64,000 nt of DNA from Cryptomeria japonica (GCF_030272615.1 NC_081411.1:827876897-827940896); one strand, 5' to 3'. Counted from the stretch's first letter, positions 22,300 through 35,640 are shown. Numbers and translations are program-made. The notes: generated by a model from the sequence alone, not told the origin.

Positions 22300-25200
22300 G
22301 GTTTTGGTTTGTTTTGCAATTTTTCTATGTTTAAGTATTTCAATTTGATATATTATACTGAAACATAATTTCATAACTAACATTTCAAGTTCTGTATAAC
22401 TAGTTCTAAGAAGACTTTTGTACTTGCGACATCATTTTGCTTAGTTTGTGAAGGTTATAGACTGAAGTTTCCATAGCCCGATTTTTTTTGCCTGTGAAGA
22501 AAGATCATGTCAGATAATATCAACAAAGAACAAAATAAGGAGACAATTGCTAGATTGTGGTCTAGCTTGAAAAGAAAACGTGATGGAAAATGTTATTGTC
22601 CCTGCAAAAATTTTAAGGGCTTAAACAAGACTTCTAATCACAACAGCTGAGAAAAATTGTAGGCAGCATGGTCACATTGAAGGGGGGTATGATTATCATC
22701 CATTGGTAAGTTGTTCATTATATCATTTTAACAATTTTTTTTTGATACGTAATGGGCCAAATATGATGAGGTGTACATACCTTAACCCCTTAGGGATTTG
22801 AGCTTGTTACCTCTCTTTTAAGAACACAAGTTCTCTACCACTAGGCCAACTTAGGTTGTACATCATTTTAACGATTTATATACATAAGAAATGACTTGAT
22901 GATGAGATCATGATCATGGTTTATTTATATCGATCATTTTTATATAGGTGGAGCGCCCTAGGGCACATGATGTGGACTGCCACAACCTGAAGAATGTGGG
23001 TTTCCAAGTGGAGGAACATGGAGGTGTGAATATCAAAGCTGAAGATAATGATCCTATGGAAGAAGATGATCAGATGCCAGAAAACATAATTGAAGGTAAT
23101 GTTACAAATAAATTGATCCACGACACATTTAGTGCTAGCGCAACTGATCATGATGATCAAGATGATTTTGATGTTGTTCATGATGTACCTCTACTTGAGA
23201 AGGCATACATGCCCCTTTATGAAGGCTCCCAAACAACTCTTCTCTCCACTGTATTGTTGTTGGTGAACTTGAAGGTTAGGAATAATTTATCCAACATAAC
23301 AATCTCATGTATGTTAAGGTATGTCATATATGTCATCTTTTTTCATCTATTTTTGTTGTTATTTCATTATAGTTAATAAAGGGTGAAACATGCACCATTA
23401 AGATTCTTTATATTAACAAATTATATTTTTTGTTGTAGATTGATAGGTGAGTTTTTGTTACCACCATCAAATATTCTACCTCGCTCATATCAAGAATTAT
23501 TTTCCATTATGAAAGATATTGGAATGGAGTATCAAGCAATAGATACATGTCCCAATGATCATATTATATATCATAAACAACATGAATTTGCAACAGAATG
23601 CCTAGAATGTCATATGAGTAGATATCAAATAGATCAACTAACAAAAAAGGTGCCACACAAGGTTGTTCGTTATATTCTCATTATTCACGTTTGCAACGAT
23701 TATTTAGGTGCAAAAGCTTGGCGCAATTTATGGATTACCATGCATGCAATAGAAGTCGAGATGACATTATTCAAATGCCTGCGGATGATTCTACATTTAT
23801 GGACATAGATGAAAAGTGGCGACACTTTAAATAAGAACCTTGTAATCTCAGGCTTTCATTGGTAGCGAACGATGTCAATCCATTTGGAGAGATGAGGTCT
23901 ACTTACTCGGTGTGGCATGTTTTTGTTATCAACAATAACATTCCTCCATGGATGTCAGTAAAGAGGGAGCACATAATGTTGGCAATGATTGTTCCAGGTA
24001 TTTTTTCATTTAATAGTCATCCACATTAAATTATAAATATTGCAACAAAATGATCATAATAATTATGTAATGTTTTTGTCATTCAACTAGGTAAGTACCA
24101 AGTTAAAGATATGAATGTATATATTGAGCCTCTTATCGACGAGTTGCCAAAGTTATAGAATGGTGTCACTATGTATGATGTCTCTAGACCAATAGGACAA
24201 AGACAATTTCAATTCCATGCAATGCTTGTATGGACAATTCATGATGCCCCAGGGCTAACACATTTTTCTGGTATGTTATAGTGATCAACTTGGGCATAAT
24301 TATAAATATAAAAAATGATCATATTTAATCCAATTATACATGATCTTGTAGGTCTTCAAACAAAGGGAAAATTTACATGTCCAGTTGTGGTCCAAAGATG
24401 AAATCTCGTTATTCAAAAAGTTTAGGAAATTAGGTGTTTGATGAATATAGGCAAAATCATAAGTATCGAAATATTGAAAAACATCTTTTCAATGGGAAAG
24501 AAGAGACTACATCAAAGCCATGAAGAATGACACCTCGCCTATGGAAGTTGGAATATAATATAATTAATCATCAAGGTAATGTCATTCCGTCTAATGGTTT
24601 ATATTTGGAATTTGTATTTTTATATTGTGTTTTGTTTACTAATGATGTAATTGATGATGATCATCGTTGTTAACTTTTTTAACATATTATATGCCTCATG
24701 AAGGTCGTCAAGACATTAATGACCACCTTCCAAAGGGACTAAAGAGTTATCCTAGATAATTTAGTAGGTTTCCCTACTACGAGTAGCTACAAATTGTGCA
24801 TTTGTTTGATACTACGCATATTGGAAAAAAATATAACTAAGACATTATGGAAAATATTGGATGGAAGGCATGACAAAGAAAAAATTGTCAAAATTGGTAG
24901 TGACATTCAAGAATCCAATCATGCAATGAAAAATGTCATTCAATCAAATAGAGATGGAGACCAGATTAATATAAGTGCCCTTCCTTGGTTATTAACGAAA
25001 CAACAAAACAATGCTATAAAAAATGTCATACGAAAAATTCGATTTCCCACAGGATTTGCTGCAAACATAAACAATCTCATAACAAAGAAAAGTGAATTTG
25101 GGCGAGGGATGAAAACGCATGATTGGCATACCTTCATTAAGGTAGTTCATGTTCTTGTGTATTTACTATATATTTGTATACTCCATGTACTTTTCATTGT

Positions 25201-25340
25201 ATTATGTTAGAAAACAATGAAAAAGATCATTTTATAATTGTTGCAATACATTCTACCTCTATCTCTCCCAGACCACTTTGACAATAATGTCAAGCAAGTT
25301 ATATATGATGTTGGAAAATACATGAGGTAAGTAGTGATAT
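22300..25340 (+). pseudogene. CACTA (En/Spm) TNP2-like transposase pseudogene, copy 2
   Basis: Homologous to copy 1 at 1593-4030 through the upstream region, introns and exons. It starts with MSDNINKEQNKE at 22507. Recognisable parts are FLLPPSNILPRSYQELFSIM (about 23450), KKVPHKVVRY (about 23645), NPFGEMRSTYSVWHV (about 23875), LIDELPKL (about 24130) and DTTHIGKN (about 24810). It extends past the point where copy 1 is deleted: ISALPWLLTKQQNN, FPTGFAANI and MKTHDWHTFIK (to 25140), a GT intron start, and an exon ILPLSLPDHFDNNVKQVIYD (about 25248-25325). A stop near 23830, a lost T near 24382, TAG near 24785 and an extra A near 24830 kill it. It ends abruptly near the Tat LTR. Confidence 0.85.
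22722..22877 (-). mobile_element. tRNA-derived SINE with target-site duplications
   Basis: About 124 bp (22738-22861) is absent from the same intron in copy 1. It is flanked by a 16-bp direct repeat, ATCATTTTAACAATTT at 22722 and ATCATTTTAACGATTT at 22862, which fits a target-site duplication. On the minus strand it carries an A-box-like TGGCCTAGTGG (22848-22838), a B-box-like AGCTCAAATCC (22804-22794) about 33 bp downstream, and an A-rich tail. That is the layout of a Pol III SINE, copied by LINE machinery. Confidence 0.75.
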
Positions 25341-25377
25341 TTGTTCAATTTGTAGTGACATTACTTGTTATGTAATA

Positions 25378-26843
25378 TGTAGTCACATAAATATGTCTAG
25401 TTTAATTAAATGAATATTTGCTATTTATTTGATTAAAAACCCACTAGCCATCAGTTAATTAAATTAACATTTAATTAATTCATCTTCAAACATTCTCCTA
25501 TTAATTAAATAAATTATTCAATTTATTTTAATTAATTCATTAAACCAAATTCACAATCAATTAAATGAATAAATCCTATTTATTCAATTTAATCCTCTTT
25601 CCCCTTTTAAATAAATTAAATAAAACATTTATTTAAATCATTGAATTCCCCCACTTGCATTCTCCTAAAAATGCAACTTGCACCTATTTATTGAAATAAA
25701 TGAATTTTATTTTAATAAAAATCCTATTTTCTCTCACCCACCAAACCCACTTGCAATTCTAACCCCCTTCTAGATTCTTTTAAACCCTTCCTTATTAGCC
25801 TAATCCGTCCCCTAATTATTGTCATATTCCTAAGCAACTTGGAGTCACTTCTAAAAGACTCCAAAGTCTTTGAAAAATATTTATTGCTTTGTGTGTTCAA
25901 CAATTTAACCTCTAAAGTCTTTCAAACCACTAATGGCTCTTACATGACCATTTATGGTTAAATCCACTTGCACCCATGATTAGGGACTTTGACCCCTAAC
26001 TCAACCCTCATGTAACCCATGTGTCTCCTCAAGCATTTATTGCTTTGACCATGGTTATCCTCACTAACTCTTGCACAAGAGTTTATCCATTGGATAAAAG
26101 CATTATTCTTTGAATAATGAATTTATTCATTCAACCCAACCTTAACCTTAACTCCCAAGTTAACCCTTAGGTCATGTCAAGCATTTAATGCTTCTTCCCT
26201 CTCCTCTCAACCCGTCTCATGTTGACATTTTTCATCCTAGGATTGGATTGAAAGCCCTCACATGGATTGAATATCATTCAATCCTGACCCTTGTTGAGAC
26301 TACTCAATCTCAACCATCCATTGCTCCATTTTTCCTATAAATATAGCTCATTTCTTCATAATCCAGATCTTGAAAACTTGTATGCATTACACTATACTGA
26401 ATTTTAAAGAAGAGCATTTAGCATAAATCAATAAATACATTGTCATTTTGGTTTAAAATTAATCATCCTCATTTCATAGCATCTAAATTAGTTTGATTAC
26501 ATTGGCATAGCATCTAGATTAATCATTTGTCAATCTTGAACCTCCATAAGGCATCCATAGTGCAAAAAGCTGCCGAGAGCTACACTAATTTGGAACTTGG
26601 AGAGGAGAGGAACAAGGAAGGAGAAGCTACCAGCATGGTAGAGAGCATATGGAAATGTTTAGTTACTTTTGGTAGATTCCTTAAGCTTTCTATTTGTTTA
26701 GTAGTGTCTTTCTTGATATGCTTTCTTAGGATAGTATTCAATCTTTGATTTGCTAACACTAATGACTAACTCTTGTCTCTTGTGTTTTTAGTGTGTTGTC
26801 TCACCACAGGTTTTTACTAATCCTTCCATTTTGCAGAGCATCA
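25378..26843 (+). repeat. 5' LTR of the Tat element
   Basis: The segment begins about TGTAGTCACATAAATATG, truncating CACTA copy 2, and ends GCAGAGCATCA just before the primer-site-like sequence. Its first third is dense in TTAATTAAAT words. The left boundary is approximate because no second LTR is available. Confidence 0.6.
26336..26345 (+). promoter_or_regulatory. TATA box of the Tat LTR
   Basis: TATAAATATA lies about 500 bp before the LTR end, in the expected orientation for element transcription. Confidence 0.5.
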
Positions 26844-26860
26844 TTTGGTGAACCCGATGT
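26844..26860 (+). promoter_or_regulatory. primer-binding site candidate of the Tat element
   Basis: TTTGGTGAACCCGATG follows the LTR end. Nearly the same word follows the LTR at 58549 (TTTTGGTGAACCCGACG) and, mutated, at 60413. Recurrence right after LTR ends supports a primer site; I do not assign the tRNA. Confidence 0.55.
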
Positions 26861-29732
26861 TAACCAAGGAGCAACTTTTTGAAAAAAATTTAACTTATTT
26901 GACTGTTTTAATTGACTCACAAGTCGCGCTTTGGTGCTTTTGTTCGTGCTTTAGTGCTATTGAAATTTGGTCTTTTAGCGCTATTGTTTCCACAATAGTG
27001 CTATTGTCTCAAATTTAGTGCTATTGTCCCTAGTATAGCACTTTTGACTATTAAGTAGTGCTTTTGTCCCTGTTTTAGTGTTGTTGATTTTCTGTATGAA
27101 TAAATCCTTTTAGCGCTTTTGTCCTTACTTTTGTGCTTTTGTGTTAAGTAGCGCTTATGTTCTCACATAGAGTAGTGCTATTGTAACATAGCATTGTAAA
27201 AAAATACCTTGTAACCGAAAACCCAAAAAATTTAGGCTTGTGGAAGCCCCCCAAACATGCGCATTTTTCTAACTTATTCTCTTTTGTGCAGGTTTTGACT
27301 AACCCATACAATAGAAATTTTAGTGATTTTTAGCTTAGGAAGTAAATTTGTTTTTATTGCTAACTTTGTCTTTCAAGTTGGGATAAAATAAACTCACTTT
27401 CTTTTTGGTTAAAAATAAACTACACTTTGATTTGGGTTTTAAAATTCACCACATCTTTCATTTGGAGCTCTAAAAAAAACATCATTGTTACAAGCTAAAA
27501 AGAACCACAAAAAAAACTCAAAACAAAAAACAATTTTATTTCTTGCAAGTTAAGAAACAAACTTCGTTTTGGTGCTTAAAATCAACAAAACAACTTTATT
27601 TCTTGCAAGTTAGGATTCATTTTCTTTTGGTGCTTAAAATCAACAACACAAATTTTGATTTCCTTGCATCAATTCAAATTAAAAATCACAATCGACACTT
27701 GGTTTTTGGGAAAATAAAAAGAACAATCAACTTGTCTCATTTTTCAAAGCGATTTACTTCAAGCAAACATGCTTTTCATTAAGCTGACCAGGATTTCATT
27801 TTTCCTAGTTTACTCAACATATTGCCTTTTGAAGGATAAAAAAAACACCATGGTTGTTGGAGCAACATCTCCAAATAGTTAGATCACCATTTGCAATGAT
27901 AAGTTAAAAAGAATACGTGTCTTTTGTGTTTGGCACACTTGTGCAAAAGAGTTTGTCGAGTGGTCCTACTTCTAACACACACTATCCTCTCCCTTGGCTT
28001 TCGTGGTCCTAGGTGCAAGAGAAAAGTGTTAGTAACACTCAAAATTTTATCTTTTTAAGAGAGGCTTGCCAAGAGACACATCATTCTTGGGAATGACCTC
28101 GCATGGTAAATCCTTCGAGCCGCTATAGAAATTAGGTGTGAGCGAAAGCTATAGCCTTGGGTATAGCTGTTCCTACAGTGTAACTTGCCAAAAGGACAAA
28201 TGGGCCCCACCACAAGTTACAAGGCTCTTAAGTGAGTCACTGCAGAATGAACTTATGTCCAAAAACATTGAAAATTACTAAACACCTTTATGTAGTAGCC
28301 CACCCATTCTATTGATTGAGAATATTTGTGATAAATTCAGTACAAGAGCATAGAAGGTTTTGCTCCCAAGATACTCACCATACAAATTTCCTTGAGTAAA
28401 AACATAGCTTTTTGAAAGGTTACTTGTAGTCTGATAAAAGTGTTAACTCCCCCATCATAGGGATCATCTATTTGTTATGCTCATGCAAGACTTATTATAT
28501 CACATCCTTACTTTCCATAGCGGGATTCATAAGGTATGTAGTACCAAAGTTGAAGAAATATCAAGATGTGGGCTGAAATTATCGCAGTTGGCCATTTGAC
28601 CTTAGGGATAAAGAGTGTTTGAAGTGTTTTCATTTTGTTTCAGACCAATACAAATTGAGCTGACTTCAGGCTTTGGAAAGCACCTAAAAATACATTTGAA
28701 GGAAGGGGTCATAAAAAGTCCAAGGATTGGGTTGATCTAGACCCATACTTACTTGTGCCTTTTGAGGCAACATTCTTGTGTTTGTGTGCTTGCTTTGTTT
28801 TCTTGTCAAAGGAAAAATAGAAAATCAGTTCCAAAAACAAGTATTCATCCAGCACAACCATTTTCAAAAACCAAAGATCAAAAGCAAAGAGAAAACAACA
28901 AAAGTATCAAACTATATGCCCATTCTTCTTATCTTAAGAAAGAAGAATCTTCATCAACATATCAACTTGAAGAAAAGACCATTGAGCTCAAAGGCTTTGA
29001 TCCAAAGAAGGAAATTCTTCTATCTTAATAGACAAATCTTGTCTCTCATAGAACCTTCTTACATCACATGCCTCTCTATCTTCAAGGGAAATCAAACAAG
29101 TTTGATCAAGAGTCATTAAACCGCAGAGCTTTTACTCAATATCGAGTTTTGAGTTATCACAAAAACAAGGGAGGTAAGATCAAGCCTTCCTTCTTTCCAG
29201 ACATTTGCATCACATATAACATATCTCAGGAAGAAGCACCAACCCCCGAGAGGGAAGAAGAATAATTCATCCCATAGGTGACACAAAGCTTTTATTGAAG
29301 TTCACATTTCATCCATTATCACATTCACATCTCATCAAATCCATTTAGACTCCCAAAACATCAAGAGGTTTTTGTCTTAAGTTCTCTTTCGATATTTCTT
29401 GAATCAAACACAATACATAACTTTTTAGAGTGTCTCTACATCTAGGATAAACTCATCCTAAGAGGCATTTTTACGCAGGTTAAAACTAGTCCATGAGTGA
29501 ATCCTCTCATTACTAGGTAGTTGGGTTTGTAACACATCTTAGATCTCTCTAAACCTTATTACATCAAACATTGTCAATCAAACACAACAAGCAATTCAAG
29601 AAAGAAATTTCGTCACATCTACCTTTAGTGCTAGAGATCCATATGCAAAACACCCCACCAAACATAAATCTCTCATTTCATCAACAACTCATCATCATTT
29701 TCACCCAACTTCAACAAAAACTTGTGAACAAA
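26861..29732 (+). other. Tat leader region with internal short repeats
   Basis: At 26925-27195 a degenerate word like TAGTGCTATTGTCC or TAGCGCTTTTGTCC recurs about fifteen times. At 27535-27655 a ~60-bp unit with TTATTTCTTGCAAGTTA and TTTTGGTGCTTAAAATCAAC occurs twice. No gene is recognised; open frames at 28753-29265 have no motif. Confidence 0.6.
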
Positions 29733-31168
29733 ATGGCTCAAACTAGATCTAGAACTAGACAAATGGAAATTGAGGAAGAAGAGGAGAAAAATATGAATGA
29801 ATTCCAAGAATCTCTTGGAGGAAATCCAAATGATGAAAATCCAAGTACTCCTACTCCTGCGGCAATAGAAAGGGCACAACACAACCCTCTCTTTAATGGA
29901 ATTTTTGATGAAATACTCAGGAGCAATGATGATGCTCACTTTTTAAGACTTGCTCAAGAGGGAGCCAAACGACCCTTTGACTTTGATGTTGCATAACTAA
30001 GACAAGCATTAGAATGCCAAAGTCGTAGAGAGGATGAAAGAGGTCAAGATCACATCAGATACAACCTTCATCAAGGAAATCCCCTACCTCCTCCTCCTCC
30101 AAATGACATTGACATGTTGTGGCAACAAGTTGAGAATCTCGCCCAACAACTTCATAGTGGTGTGAAAACTAATCAGTTTTCACTTAATGATATTTGTCCC
30201 TATCCCTTTGATAGGAATCTTCATATGCCACCTTTTCCACGAGGGTTTGAGACACCCAAGTTTAAAAAGTACTGAGGAAAAGGAGATCCTCGTGATCACG
30301 TTAGAGAATTCCATTCAGCTTGCCTCAAAGTGGCATATGAGGACACATACTTAATGCAACTTTTTCCCCAAAGTTTGGGAGGAACAACCATATCATGGTT
30401 TTTTTGACTACCAAGTGGCATTAGGACATTTAAAGAACTTTTCTAGAAGTTCCTAGCACATTACTCACACAATATTGAACGTGATATCACAATGGCTGAT
30501 CTATGTAACACTAAACTAAAACTAGGCGAGCTATTTTCAGTCTTTCTGCAACAATGGCGTCAAATGTCTAGCAGACATTCTCTTCAGTTACCTAAACAAG
30601 AACTAGTGGAAATATTTATTTCCAACTTAAATGATGAAATGAAATTTCACCTAGACGTAAAAGACACAGACTCCTTCAATGACATGATCACCAAAGGTTT
30701 AAAATGTGAGCGGGCTCTCATCAAAAAAGGGCTTATCAAGATATACAATGAGCCAAAGGATGGCCCTCGCCCGCGCTTCAATAGCGATAAGCCTAACTTC
30801 TGAAATAAAAACAAAATATCGTCAATGATGGGGTTGTAGATGCAAGGACTATCAAAAGTGTACAACCTGTAGTTCCATTTGCAAGACAAAACCCCCCACC
30901 TAAGAACAACACAGTTGCTCCCCCAAATCAAGGACACAACGTACCTCAAGAGCAACCCACACAACGCCAGCAAAATTTTAAACCAAAATGAACATACACT
31001 CCCTTAGGGGAACCTATTGAAACGGTGTTACGTCAGTTAGTTTCTCAAAATCTGGTGACCTTACCAAAGACATCAAATTACAAACCTCGAGTCAAACCTT
31101 CATGGTGGAGGGATAATGAACATTGCGATTTCCATCAAGGGAAAGGGCATAAGACAAGCAATTGTTAA
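29733..31168 (+). pseudogene. Tat gag
   Basis: The likely start is the ATG at 29733 (MAQTRSRTRQMEIEEEEE). After stops near 29995 and 30274 the core gag domain follows: GDPRDHVREFHSACLKVAYED, ISWFF, FKELF, then RDITMADLCNTKLKLGE and FLQQWRQMSSRHSLQLP. The end carries the Tat-type knuckle CDFHQGKGHKTSNC (31124-31165). Gag builds the particle and packages element RNA. At least five in-frame stops are present. Confidence 0.85.
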
Positions 31169-31586
31169 AGATTGAAAGATCTTATTCAGGATCTTATTGA
31201 CCAAGGTGAGATTGAAATAGAGGGACATGACCCAAAGATAACAAACAATGATCATCTCATGTTAAAAAATTCACTCCCATCACAAGATCAAAGGGGTCCT
31301 TGCACTTCAAGGAGAAACATAGATACCACTAATTATATGCGAGTCACGTATAATTACACTGTGAATCACATATATGATGCCAGTGAACAAATTGCAACTA
31401 TTACCATAAAAAATCCCAGCTCCACTTGCAATGTTGTATAACCTTGTGGAACAGTTAGATAAGACGCCCGCACTGATATCTATCTTAGAGATATTGTGCC
31501 TATCCTCATCTCATAAAATGATCTTGGATCAAGCTCTCTAAGAGGCGTCACTCCCTACAAATCTAAACACAAATAAGTTCCAAGCT

Positions 31587-32087
31587 ATGGTTGGAAACCT
31601 AAGGTCATCACCTTGTCTCACTTTCTCTGAAAGTGACAATACATCCTTCCAACAACCTCATAATACCTCACTCCACATTGAAGGGTTTATCAACCAACAT
31701 AGGATCAAGCGAGTCTGGATCGACAATGGAGCAGGCCTGAATATCTATACACTACAATTGGTCATAGCATTGGGATATGCAATTGAATAAGTGGATCCCC
31801 GTAAGAAGATAACAATCAAAGCCTATGATGATGCAAAACATTCATCCAAAGGAGTAGTTGTGCTACCGATCTGAGTGGGCCCAGTGGTGAAGCACATCAT
31901 CTGTCAAGTTCTGGACCTTCCTTTGCCATATAATTTATTATTAGGAAGACCTTGGATACATGCCATGCAAGTCGTTCCATCCACCTACCATCGGTGTATC
32001 AAGTTCCCTCATAATGGTGTAGAAATTACAATCTTGGGAGATGCAAATCCCTTTGCATATTGTCACAATATCAATCATCAACCATAG
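31587..32087 (+). pseudogene. Tat aspartic protease
   Basis: The catalytic triplet reads DNG in VWIDNGAGLNI (31722-31730), and LLLGRPWIHAMQVVPSTYHRCIKFP closes the domain. DNG in place of DSG or DTG may be family variation. Stops at about 31788 and 31875 interrupt it. Confidence 0.8.
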
Positions 32088-32192
32088 ATTACCGTTCCCA
32101 ATAATAGAGAAGCTATCTTATCCACATCATATGGAAGTCCAGCCTCTCTTTTCAGTTCAAACACCACTATACCCAAGCAAGAGAAGCTCAAG

Positions 32193-33160
32193 ATGAAAAT
32201 GATAGAGGAAGGTCTTGGAGAGTACAATCTAAGCCAAATCTTTTGTGTTGGGAAACTACCCACTTCTCCGAGAACTTATGGTAAACCTCAAGGGTTACTT
32301 CAAATGCCACTAGTCCAGCCATCATGCACTTTGACGCCTTTCATCCTTGGAAAGAGTCAAGAAGAAGAGACTAGAGATGAGGACTTAGCAAAATGGATCT
32401 ATAAAGATCCTATCACAACGAACATCCCACAAGCTAAGCTTCCCACCGATCAGTATGGAAAAGGCCTTCTCATTATGCAAAGAATGGGTTATGATGGTCA
32501 GAGTTCTTTGAGACCTTGCAAGCAAGAAAGACATGAACCACTGGAGATGGAATTAAAGCCCAAAGATAACACAAGATTAGGCTTTCAAAAGGAGATCCTT
32601 TCTAAGCTTAGATTCAAAGGGAAACCCAACAAACCTCTATATCAACCTACTACAAAGATCTCACCTTTGATTATATCAGCAACACCATGCACCATAGCAA
32701 CTGCCCCATTGAGGCTAAAAATCCCAGAAAAACCATCCACAACTCCAAACATCCCACCAATCAAACTAGCAACCCCATCAACAACAACAATATCATCAAT
32801 AACACCGTTAGCAACAACAACTATATCAGAATTCCTAGCAGTATCAACAACACTAGCAATTTCAGCAGAAGCAGCAGAGTCAACAATGCCGATACTCCCA
32901 TATCGGATTCACTGATCCCCATAATCCTTCCTGCCATACCAATCATTCCATTTGTCAAGGTACATCAGCCGATCACACCTGTAATGTTTAACTCAAAGGA
33001 TATCCCAGTATGGTATAGCAACCGGATACTGGAAAGTGACTCAAAGATTGACTCACATGAGTGGGAATTTGATTTAGTACATCTAAATACTTCATATGAG
33101 GAAGACACATCACCCCCTCCATCTCACAAAGAAATCCCTGTTTATGGAGAAGCGTAGATT
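32193..33160 (+). pseudogene. Tat linker with G-patch-like motif
   Basis: A 240-codon open frame follows the protease. At about 32451-32590 it reads YGKGLLIMQRMGYDG, then SLRP, a basic patch, P and a final RLGF. This spacing of glycines and hydrophobics resembles a G-patch, an RNA-binding motif also found after the protease in some retroviruses. Beyond it is a threonine/serine/proline-rich low-complexity stretch, with a frame change near 32900. The match is by eye and degenerate. Confidence 0.5.
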
Positions 33161-33711
33161 AAAATCTCTTGGGTTCTTGAACTGGAAACACCTTCCATAG
33201 ACCCTACGTCACATCCTACACTCGATTCTGATAAGGAGAGTACCATCAACGACCTTCACCACAACGTCTTAACCCTCATTAATACATCTAATGAACTTAA
33301 CCTAATCAATGAGGTAATGCCCATTATCCATCTTGAATTCATTGAATGAAACCAATCTAATCCCCCATGCCTTGACCACTTCTAAAACGATGAGGCGATC
33401 ATTGACTTTTTGGAACTATGGGATAACATACTAAGCGGGGATCACAAAGATGGATTCACCATTGAACTTAATAGCACAACATACTTTGGAGTAGATGCCA
33501 AACCTTTCAGCTGCAAAAATATAACAATATAACATGGATCTTCCAGTGAAAACCACATTGTGGCACTGTTTGATCCCACAAAAGTAAAAAGAAAGAGCGT
33601 ATCCAATGGTGAAAACCTCTCTGAGGTGCTTGAGGATGAAAGGTTTGACATCCCCCCTTTAGTACACAAGAGGAATGATCAACAATCCTTATTGAAGAGA
33701 CAAAAGAATAC

Positions 33712-35190
33712 GTGGGGGCTCCTAAAACTCCTCACCACATACATCTCGCATCTCTTTTAACTCCAGAGGAACAACCTAAGTTTGTCGAATTCTTTCAGAA
33801 GTGCCAGATTAACTTTTCATGGTCATATGTAGACATGCCTGGTCTTGATACTGATTTAGTCATGCATCACCTCACAGTAGTAGAAGGAGCTAAACCTGTC
33901 AAACAAAATATTCACAAGATGCATCCTCAAATTGTAGTATTAGTAAAAGCAGAACTTAAGAAACTCCTGGATGTTGGTTTTATTCGACCAATTGATTATG
34001 CAGATTGGATCTCCAACATTGTACCCATTGGCAAACCAAATGGGGGCATCTGTATCTATACTGACTTCAGAGATCTGAACAAAGCATGTCCTAAAGATGA
34101 CTTCCCCCTACCAAACATCGACATAATCGTAGACCTAACAACAGGACATGCCATGCTTTCTCTCATGGATGGCTTTTCAAGGTACAACCAGATAAAGATC
34201 GCACCAGAGGATCAATATAAGATGACCTTCACATGTCCATGGGGAACATACTATTAGAATGTAATGCCTTTTGGTCTAAAGAATGCAGGAGCGACCTACC
34301 AATGAGCAATGACCACCATCTTTCATGATATGATGCATACCATAATGGAAGATTATGTTGATGACTTACTGGCAAAATCACTCACAAGAGAAGGTCATCT
34401 AGAAATATTAGAAAAAATCTTTGATAGACTAGAACAATATCACGTTCGACTCAACCCAAAGAAATGTGTCTTTGGAGTAACCTTAGGGAAGCTTCTAGTA
34501 TACATTGTCTCAAGCAAAGGCATTGAGTTTGACCCAGCCAAAGTCAAAGCAATCATGGACATGCCAACTCCAAAGAACATCAGTCAGCTAAGGACATTAC
34601 AGGGTGGCTACAATCCATCTGAAGATTCATTGCACAATTGGCAAATAAGTGTCACCCCTTTACACACCTGCTACACAAGAACATTTGCTTTCAATGGGAT
34701 ACTAGATGTCAACAAGCATTCCAGATGCTTAAAGATTATCTCATGAATACACCATTGTTGATCCCACCAGATCCGAGTAAACCTCTATTACTCTATATTT
34801 TAGCAACTACGACAACATTGGGAGTGCTATTGGCTCAACACAATGTAGAAGGGAAAGAGTGTGTTGTTTACTACATCTCTCGCACACTGGTTGGCTATGA
34901 ACTCAATTATACCCCTATTGAGCGAGCTTGCCTAGCAGTAATCTTGGCAGCCACTAAACTGAGGCACTATCTATTAACACACAAAGTACAACTCATTGCA
35001 AAGATTGATCCACTAAAGTACTTACTCAGCAAAGCAACATTGACTGGTCACTTGGCTAAATGGGTGATGATTCTAAGTGAATTTGACATCGAGTATGTGG
35101 ACCGTAAGGCTATCAAGGGCCAAGTTATTGCAGATCAATTGGCCGATGCACCCCTCATAGGTGATCATCCTCTTGTTTCCAACTTTCCAG
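33712..35190 (+). pseudogene. Tat reverse transcriptase and RNase H
   Basis: RT motifs in order: LDVGFIRPIDYADWISNIVPIGK, DFRDLNKACPKDDFPLP, LMDGFSRYNQI, MPFGLKNAGATYQ and the catalytic YVDD (34354-34365). The connection ISQLRTLQG follows. The frame then shifts near 34600 into RNase H with VVYYISRTLVGYELNYTPIE, ATKLRHYLLTHKV and SEFDIEYVDRKAIKGQ. A TAG at about 34257 and TGA near 34304 break RT. In the intact family this domain pair makes the element cDNA. Confidence 0.9.
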
Positions 35191-35217
35191 ATGAAGAGAT
35201 ATTCATGATCATAGAAG

Positions 35218-35640
35218 CACAACCATGGAAACTATACTTTGATGGTTCATACACTAGGCATAGCTTGGGAGCAGGCATTCTGTTTATCACATCTCAAGGT
35301 GACAGCAGCCCGAAGTCTTACAGGCTCACATTTCCATGCACAAACAACATAGTAGAATATGAGGCCTTGATCACAGGACTTAGACTATCCATACAATGGA
35401 AATTGAAAGAGTTATAGATATATGGCTACTCCCAACTGGTCATCCGACAAGTAACCGATGAATATCAAACCAAGGATGATAAACTCATGCTGTACAAGAA
35501 AATGGTGGACAGTTTAATGGCATCATTTACAACTGTCACATTTGAGTAGATACCCAGAGATCAGAATCGAGCTGCTGATGCTATGGCTACCATTGCATCT
35601 CTCCTAGATCTTCCACATAATTCAACATGCTACGAGTTCT
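35218..35640 (+). pseudogene. Tat second (archaeal-type) RNase H
   Basis: WKLYFDGSYTRHSLGAGI gives the first catalytic aspartate, NNIVEYEALITGLRLSI the glutamate, and (Q)LVIRQVTDEYQ with RDQNRAADAMATIASL the remaining part. A TAG at about 35415 and another at 35548 interrupt it. A duplicated RNase H at this position is diagnostic of the Tat lineage. Confidence 0.85.

Noticed and set aside
22794-22848. A tRNA gene
   Set aside because: A- and B-box words exist, but no cloverleaf arms or anticodon stem; target duplications and an A-tail point to a SINE.
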